64,000 nt of DNA from Oxyruncus cristatus (taxonomy: Eukaryota > Chordata > Aves > Passeriformes > Cotingidae), in NCBI GenBank assembly GCA_013399855.1, contig VXAY01004289.1, positions 1,492,243-1,556,242 of the forward strand. Reading direction: 5' to 3'. The stretch's first letter is position 1, and each line of letters opens with the position of its first letter. Shown in pieces: positions 58,101 through 64,000 of the stretch. Under the pieces are notes generated by a model. It saw only the letters and a list, made by a program, of their open reading frames with translations. It made no database searches and had not been told where the DNA came from. Position numbers and translations under genes: made by a program.

Positions 58101-61100
58101 AGGCGCCTCAGCTGCTCCTCCGGGATCCCCGACGGGTAAACCTGGGGGCCAGGGGGCAGAAACCAAGGTGAGGGAAGGGAAAATTGGGCAGGAATGGGTG
58201 CAGAGGACTCGCTTGGGTGCCTTCCTCCCCACATCCATTGATGCCCATTCCCACAGAGGGTCCTGCCCATTCCCACAGGGGGTCCTGCCCATCCCAGCCC
58301 GTGCCCATCCTGCTGAGGGGCTGCTGGGGCCTCCTGCCCTGTGTCACCCCTTACCTGGTCCACCTTTTCTTTCATGACCTCGTAGAACTCCACGGTGAAC
58401 ATCTGGTCCAGCAGAGCCTCCAGGTTTTCCATCAAGACGTCGCTGCTCAGGCACAGGTTGAAGTCCTCAGGGCTGTAAGTCAGGAATAACTCAGAGTTCG
58501 AGGCGATGGTGGTGGCGGTGATGGGCTCGGACGGGCAGCCTGTGGGCGAGGAGTTGTGTCGGGCAGAGGGTGAGTGCCCCCTTCCCACCTGGCCCTGGTC
58601 CTGCCACGGGGCTCAGAGCCCCTTGGAAGAGCCCTGGTGAATAGACAGGGAATCGCAAGAACGTGGCTTGAGCCACTGTGGATCCTCCTGCCATCCTCTG
58701 GGTCCCCAGCCCATGAAGCCTTATTTGCTTTCATTCCTTAAGGTTATTCCTGAAGAATAACTGGGGATGTTTTTGCAGCCCACTTGCACTTTGTCCTGTT
58801 AAAGGCAACTAAAAACTCTCCAGGTCCCCTACACGAGCATCCTCTGATCCTGCAGCATCCTCCACGTGGTGCTGACCCTCCCTGGGGAATATCCCACCCT
58901 GTCCCACTCCTTCCCAGCTGCTGCTGCCGTGTTCCTGCTGCCAGGTAAGAGCAACCCCCCCCAGTGTGCTGTAAGGTCCTTTCCCCACCTCTGCAGTTCC
59001 TTTTTGGGAATGCCACAGCTTTCTGCCTGGTCCTGTCTCTCCCCCTGGGAGCACCCAGGTGCCCACCAGCACAGAGGTCTTTTTTCCCTCCCTGAGAGCT
59101 CTGAACTGGTCTGGACTGGCCAACACTCACTGTCTGTGCTCCGCTTCAGCCTGGGATGAGACGAAGCTGCTGCTGCTGCAGAGGCCCTGAGGAGGATCAG
59201 AGATTTCTCCTGCTGGGAATGTCCCTGGCTGCCGTACGTGGCCATGATGCTCCTGCTGAAATCCTCCCGTGCTGCCTGTCAGGAATAGGGGGAGCTGGGT
59301 CCCAGGGACAGAGGGAACTGGGTGCAGGGGGCACAGGGAGCTGGGTCACAGGGACAGGGGGTGCTGGGTCCCCCAGCCTCGGCGCTGGCCTGGCTGATGG
59401 ACAACTCCCCCCAAGGACTCAAGGAGAGAGGGGTCTTACCTTGGCCACCAAACTCAGCGTGGTTCTGTTCAACGCCAGCACAAGCGGCCCCAAATCTTGC
59501 AGGGTCTGTAAATCCCAGCTGGAAGGATCCCTGTGGCACCAGGAGAAGGACCAGCTCAGCACCCTCGTCGATGCCCATTCCTCCTGCCGGTGTCCCGCCC
59601 CTCTAAGAGCAGGAGGGCTCCTCACCCGTACTCTGTGCCCCCCGTGAGGAGCAGGGCGTTCAGGGCGTCCCGCTGTGCCCCCGCCAGAGCCGGGCAGAGC
59701 TTCAGGTTCTGCAGGATGCCGGGATGCGAGGCCGGGATGGTCTCTGGCTCCATGTCGCACACCAGCGCCCCGAGGCTGCCGAGCTGCCGGGGATCCAGGC
59801 GGCTGCTCCGCACCCCCTGCGAGGGACAAACCAGCCTCGTACATCCACCAGGTGAGGGGCGGGGGGGTCCCTGGTCGCCCCCAGCGCGGTCTCCACTCAC
59901 CAGGCAGGTCAGCGCCCCCCGGAGCAGCCCCGTCCTCCGGGATGAGCCCCGCGGCAGCAGGTCCAGGTTCCCGCGGGAAGCACGGGCATAAAATTCTCGG
60001 CAGGTCCCAGGAGGTACCTCGGATGGGCTGTGGGGACCAGGAGTGGTGGGGTGAGCGCGGCGAGGGGCTTTTGGTGGGCACGGGGAAGTTTTAAAGTGTT
60101 TTTCCCTTCCGAGCAACGAGCTGGGGGGTGTCAGGCCCAGGATGGTGTTGCCCAAGCCCACGCACCCCATGCCACGGGCAGCGTGGCTCCCCAGGGAGGA
60201 GTGGGGTGAGGAGAGGACGGGGGGGTCTGCAAGGCTGGGAGTGCCCTGTGCAGGTTGGAAGGTGCCCACAGACACAGATGGGGCTTGTGAAGCCCCCCAG
60301 GGTGGCCCGGGCGGAGCTGGGTGATGCACTCCCACATCAAACCCACGGCCTGGCCCTCGACACTCACTCGAAGAAGAGCAGCAGGTCCGGCGGGAACCTC
60401 CCGAAATCGGCCGTCAGGTTCTTGGCGCTGAGGAGCCGGGCCAGACACGAGAGCTGGGCACAGAAGGGCCGGGCTGGTCAGTGCCAGGGCGGGCAGAGCC
60501 CCCTCGGCCCCAGGTTTGCAGCCCCCCCGTGCCCCTGCCCACCTGGGCACGGCTCAGCTCTGCGGTCCGCGTTCCCAATCCCCGGGCCAGCGCCAGGATG
60601 TGGGCAGCGGGCAGGGCGCTGCTCGGGATGCACGGGAATCCTCCGGGGAGCCAGGGCGGGGGGCTGCGGGGGGAGCACGGCGGAGTTCAGCACCAGCAGA
60701 GCTCCCCAGCATCCCGGGGAGCACAAACCTGCTCGTTCTCTTGGGAAAACCCTCCACCCTGACCGCGGCTGTGTGGGGTAAGTGGGAATAACACGGGGTG
60801 TCATGATAATGTCCCCTAATGCCAGTGCCGGGGTGCCCATCCCCACGGCTGGAGGGTGGCAGAAGTGCCCCCCCAGAACCCCAGGGTTTGGGTGAGGGAG
60901 AAACAGCAGAGCCTGGATTTCAGCTCGGGGGAGGCTCCCGCTGCATCTGCGTCAGCCCCGTAAAGGAAAGGGAATTCTTGGTGTGTTTGTGCTCCAGCAG
61001 GAGCCAAAGCAACCGGAATCCCTGCCCGGGCACAGGCACGGAACCGGCTGCGCGAGGCTGTAAATCCTCCCAAGCCCAGGGACCCATCACAGCAGCCGGG

Positions 61101-62167
61101 CCGTGGATGTGGGGAGAAATGGAACATCATTCACCCACACCGGCCCACCCCAAAACCCCCCCAGAGGTCAGAGCCCCCAGCTGGGGCTGTACTTACTCGA
61201 GGCGCTGCTGAGCAGTGGACAGGACAGCTCCAATGACCAGGACAGCCTGGGGACAGGGTGGGGGATGCTCAGCCCAGGCAAGGAGTGGGAAGAAGGGATT
61301 TCAGATGCAGGGAGTGGGATCTGACCTGGCTGAAGGCTGCCCTGGTGACGTGTGGGGACAAAAGCCACCACAGACACTCTCAGGAGTGGGGACCCATCAG
61401 TGGGTCTGTCCCTGCTTCCCCAGAACTGGGGGGGCTGGGAGCCCATCAGGGTGCCAGCCCTTGGTTTGGGAGCAGGGCAGGGAAGCTGCTGGGCACTGGG
61501 GCAGCGAGGGATCGATGGGACGGGACAGGAACAGGCCATGGGCTGCACAGGGGGCAGCAGGGTGGGGATGGCTCTGCCTCCCTGCAGCTGAGGGCTGGCA
61601 GAACCACAACAGCTCCGGCACCTCCAGCACCAGCTGGGAAGTTTGGGAGAGCCCTGGAACATTGGGAGCCAGTGAAGCTGGGGGAGACTCACCACTGCAG
61701 CTTTCACCAGGTTTGTGGAGACGCCTGCAAGGAAGCAGGAGCGGGTTAGGAAACATCCCTGGATGTATGTACAGGTGGTCGGGGGCTGTTCCACAGCTGC
61801 TCCAGGCTTAAAGTCTGGGAAGAGCCTTTTCTTTGATAATTTAATGATGGTTAGTAAAACCTCTATGCAGAGAGCAGCCCCCAGGCACCCCGGGGTCCCT
61901 CTGGGTGGGTTTGGAAGGCAAAGAGGGTCCCTGGAAGTGTGTCTCTGTCCTTGGGAAAATCTCCCACTGCCTGTGGATGCTGAGGGGAGCAGGAGGCAGG
62001 GGGCAGGGAGTGCCAAAGGTGAGCAGGATGGGGATGAGGAGCAGCACAGGCTGGAGCATCCCTGGTGCTGGGGGTGGGTGGGGGTCCCAAAGCAGCTTTA
62101 GGGGCACAAGGTGTCACTCACAGGGGCAGAGGGCGATGGCAGCCGGGGCTGGGGCTGCCCACACCAT
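55116..62167 (-). CDS. MSLNL: Mesothelin-family GPI-anchored protein with mucin-like insert (MSLNL position)
   Basis: Exons in coding order: 62167-62122, 61724-61693, 61246-61197, 60663-60543, 60453-60368, 60027-59901, 59816-59626, 59530-59440, 59275-59131, 58539-58355, 58141-57986, 57826-57693, 57426-57293, 57127-57027, 56797-55678, 55198-55116. They total 2802 bp (933 aa), with all phases consistent. Signal peptide ends near LVIGAVLSTA (~38). Mesothelin blocks follow: NLDLLPRGSSRRTGLLRGAL, a furin site RLKR ending at 293 (human MSLN is cut after 295), CPSEP just after it, VYPSGIPEEQLRRLG, GGAPAKDLKDLASAGV and LGIGLQGG. Residues 584-896 are a Ser/Thr/Pro/Ala-rich mucin-like segment placed between LGIGLQGG and NGYINLQPEP, blocks nearly adjacent in other mesothelins. 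The C-terminus is a short hydrophobic GPI-type tail. Without the insert the length is ~620 aa, close to human MSLN. Predicted shed or surface glycoprotein. The MSLNL name is positional. Confidence 0.87.
55709..56647 (-). other. Mucin-like Ser/Thr/Pro-rich segment (313 codons)
   Basis: Part of the 1120-bp exon 56797-55678. Nearly every residue is Thr, Ser, Pro, Ala or Val, with runs such as TSTATSPVPTPLPTVP, and only two Cys. Dense O-glycosylation is expected. The frame is open throughout and ends exactly at the conserved NGYINL block, so the segment is translated with the mesothelin domain if the exon is used. Confidence 0.85.
55961..56062. repeat. Perfect 2 x 51-bp coding tandem repeat
   Basis: 55961-56011 and 56012-56062 are identical. 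The unit encodes a 17-residue repeat including PVPNPTSAPTATHSTAT on the minus strand. Partial, diverged copies flank it on both sides. Confidence 0.95.
58242..58301. repeat. 22-bp tandem repeat in MSLNL-position intron 10
   Basis: Two copies of TGCCCATTCCCACAGRGGGT + CC differing at one base, plus a partial third. Confidence 0.8.
59288..59372. repeat. ~23-bp tandem repeat in MSLNL-position intron 8
   Basis: About four imperfect copies of a unit like GGGAGCTGGGTCACAGGGAC just upstream (in gene sense) of the exon that holds the furin site. Confidence 0.7.
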
Positions 62168-62205
62168 GGTGCTGGGGCTCCGTCCTCGGCGCGGCTCCGG
62201 AGGGT

Positions 62206-62445
62206 CGTGTCCGACACTCGGGGTTGCTGGAAGGTGCTGGGGGTCCTGCAGCCGATTCTCTCACCCAGCAGTGGGGCTGGAGCCGTGTCCCGCACTCAGG
62301 GTCAGTGCTTGGGGCTGGTACTGGGAATCCTGCAGTTGATTCTCTCACCCAACACCGGGGCTGGAGCCGTGTCCCACCCTTGGGGCTCTTGGAAAGTGCT
62401 GAGGGTCCTGCAGACAATCCCCTCACCCGGTGCTGAGGTTGGAGC
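62206..62445. repeat. Three tandem 78-84-bp repeats upstream of the MSLNL-position start codon
   Basis: Copies at about 62206-62283, 62284-62367 and 62368-62445 each start with CGTGTCC, contain TCCTGCAG and end near GGCTGGAGC. They begin about 40 bases upstream of the ATG, so they may fall in the 5' UTR or core promoter. Confidence 0.8.
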
Positions 62446-64000
62446 TGTGGGATCAGCGTGGGTCACGGTGCCCACCCATGCCCTGTGCTGCCTGCACAGA
62501 CCCCCCACAACCAAGGGAGAGATTTTAAATCCTATGTAACAGAAAACAGGGTTTAATTCTCCACCCATTACTAAAAGAAACTCCACAATAACTTGTCCCC
62601 CCTGACACCCAGTGCTCTGCTCCTGCCTGTGCCCTGCAGGGAAGGGGCCCCCCTCCATCCCCCAGCTCCACATGGGACTGGAGAATCCAGTGTAGCCCAG
62701 CAGAGGAGCCCCAGCAGGTGTTTTCCTCCCCCTGTACCCCATTCCACACCCCTCACCTGGACCCCCCTCCCGGTAGAAAACCCATCCCTGCTCCCAAAAT
62801 CCCCCCTCTGAGCTCAGTGCTGCCCGAAGTTATCGCTCTTTGAACTCAGGGCAAGGAATTTTCCCCCTGAGGCTCATTTTGTTCCCCAAATCCCACCGTG
62901 GCCGTGCCGAGCCGCTCTCCTCCTCTCTGTCCGGGCGGGATCCGGCTCCGTGGCCAGGTCTCAGCCGGGCGGGTCCTCTCCCCCCGCGGGGCCGGGGATG
63001 GGCAGCGCTGGCAGCGCTCGGCACTTATCTGTGCGGGGTGGGGATGTTGCTCCGACCAGGGGTGTGACGGCGCAGTTTCTCAACACTGTTTTGTCAGGCT
63101 CCTTCCCTTCTCCCCGGTTTTGGTTTGTGGTTTGTTTTATTTATTTATTTCCCTCGTAAAGGAAAACTTTGAACTTCTGGTTCAGCCGAACCCAAAATGA
63201 ACCCAGAAGGAGTAAAATCCTCCGGGCTGGTGATTTCTGTGCTCCTGAGGGAGACAAAGGTGCTCCCAGGGAGTGGAAAACCTTTTGAGCCGTTCAGGGT
63301 TTATTTTACAGGGCAACTGGGGTGCAGAACAGACGAGTGCTTAGTGATGGGCTCAGCACCCTCTGGGAGCTGCTTCCCTCCTGTCCATCCTTTTCCCATT
63401 AACCATGGACAATCCCATTCCCTCTTTTACAGCTTTCTCCCTGATCACGCTCCAAAATGCCATCCAGCACGTTCCAGGAAGGAGACCAAAAAGGAAGGAA
63501 ACAAATCCTTCTTGAGGCTGTGGGATGACAGCCTGGAGGAGCCTCATGCCGTGAGCACAAACATTATCCGAGCATTTATCCCAGGAAAGGGAAGGCTCAG
63601 AGCAGTTGGAGTGTGGGGCTGGGCTGGCAGCAAGGCTGCACCCGCTTCTCAGAGAGGTTTGGGGGTACCAGGCTTCTCCAAGGGTCCCTGGAGCTGCTGG
63701 CACAGTACCAAGGGGGGTTGTCACCCCCCAGTGCTCCCAGCTGTGTCCTGTCCCCAGCCCCGTCCCCCAACCGGTCCTGCGGCCCCAGGGCACGGCTGCC
63801 GCCCACGGGTGTTGCTGGTTTCTATTTTGGAAAGATTTACTGCAAAAATAGCTCCTGTTGCAGTGGTAAAATTACAGAAACCTGTTTGCTATGAGGATGT
63901 TGGTGGGACACGGCCTCTGCCCCGGGCTGGCTGGGCAGGGGTGGCTGGAGCAGGAGGGCAGGGACACACTGGAGTCCCATTGCGGGTCACCAAGTCCACT
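62446..64000. other. Right flank with CpG-rich stretch, no gene recognised
   Basis: Around 62895-63065 the DNA is CpG-dense and resembles a promoter or distal first exon; the rest shows no conserved coding block. A minus-strand AATAAA lies near 63300. The CpG stretch could serve the MSLNL-position gene or a gene outside the window. Confidence 0.4.

Overview
The window is vertebrate nuclear DNA, almost certainly from a bird. It has small exons with canonical splice sites, short GC-rich introns, CpG-rich first exons (two of them interrupted by runs of N), and many 5'-truncated CR1 LINE fragments in both orientations. The gene set matches avian equivalents of human 16p13.3. There are no bacterial operons, CRISPR arrays or phage features. 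The species cannot be named from the sequence.

Layout, left to right: (1) 1-290, minus: first 96 codons of FAHD1, cut by the window edge. (2) 291-~645: CpG-rich head-to-head promoter, holding a 140-bp gap, between FAHD1 and the glyoxalase II gene. (3) 565-8758, plus: HAGH (glyoxalase II), nine exons, with the 260-aa cytosolic form starting at 3721. (4) 11967-14887, plus: its tandem paralogue HAGHL, eight exons, 282 aa. (5) 17848-28478, minus: CIAO3 (NARFL/IOP1), eleven exons, 474 aa. (6) 28.5-36.4 kb: gene-poor, with several CR1 fragments. (7) 36405-53703, plus: a 28-exon mesothelin-family gene, 1133 aa, in the position of human MSLN. (8) 55116-62167, minus: a second, convergent mesothelin-family gene, 16 exons, 933 aa, in the position of human MSLNL. 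One of its exons carries a 313-residue Ser/Thr/Pro-rich mucin-like segment inside the C-terminal mesothelin region. (9) 62.2-64.0 kb: short tandem repeats and a CpG-rich stretch, with no gene recognised.

I placed every exon by reading conserved protein blocks and checking that GT/AG (once GC/AG) boundaries keep the frame. The spliced lengths divide by three for HAGH from its internal Met, HAGHL, CIAO3 and both mesothelin genes, which is strong internal support.

Functionally, HAGH and HAGHL belong to the glutathione-dependent methylglyoxal pathway. FAHD1 is a mitochondrial acylpyruvase/oxaloacetate decarboxylase. CIAO3 works in cytosolic iron-sulfur protein assembly. The two mesothelin genes are predicted to encode secreted, furin-cleaved, GPI-anchored surface glycoproteins. 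The most unusual items are the mucin-like insertion with a perfect 51-bp tandem repeat, the long N-terminal extension of the MSLN-position gene, the altered glutathione-contact residues of HAGHL next to an intact metal site, and a GC-AG intron in CIAO3.
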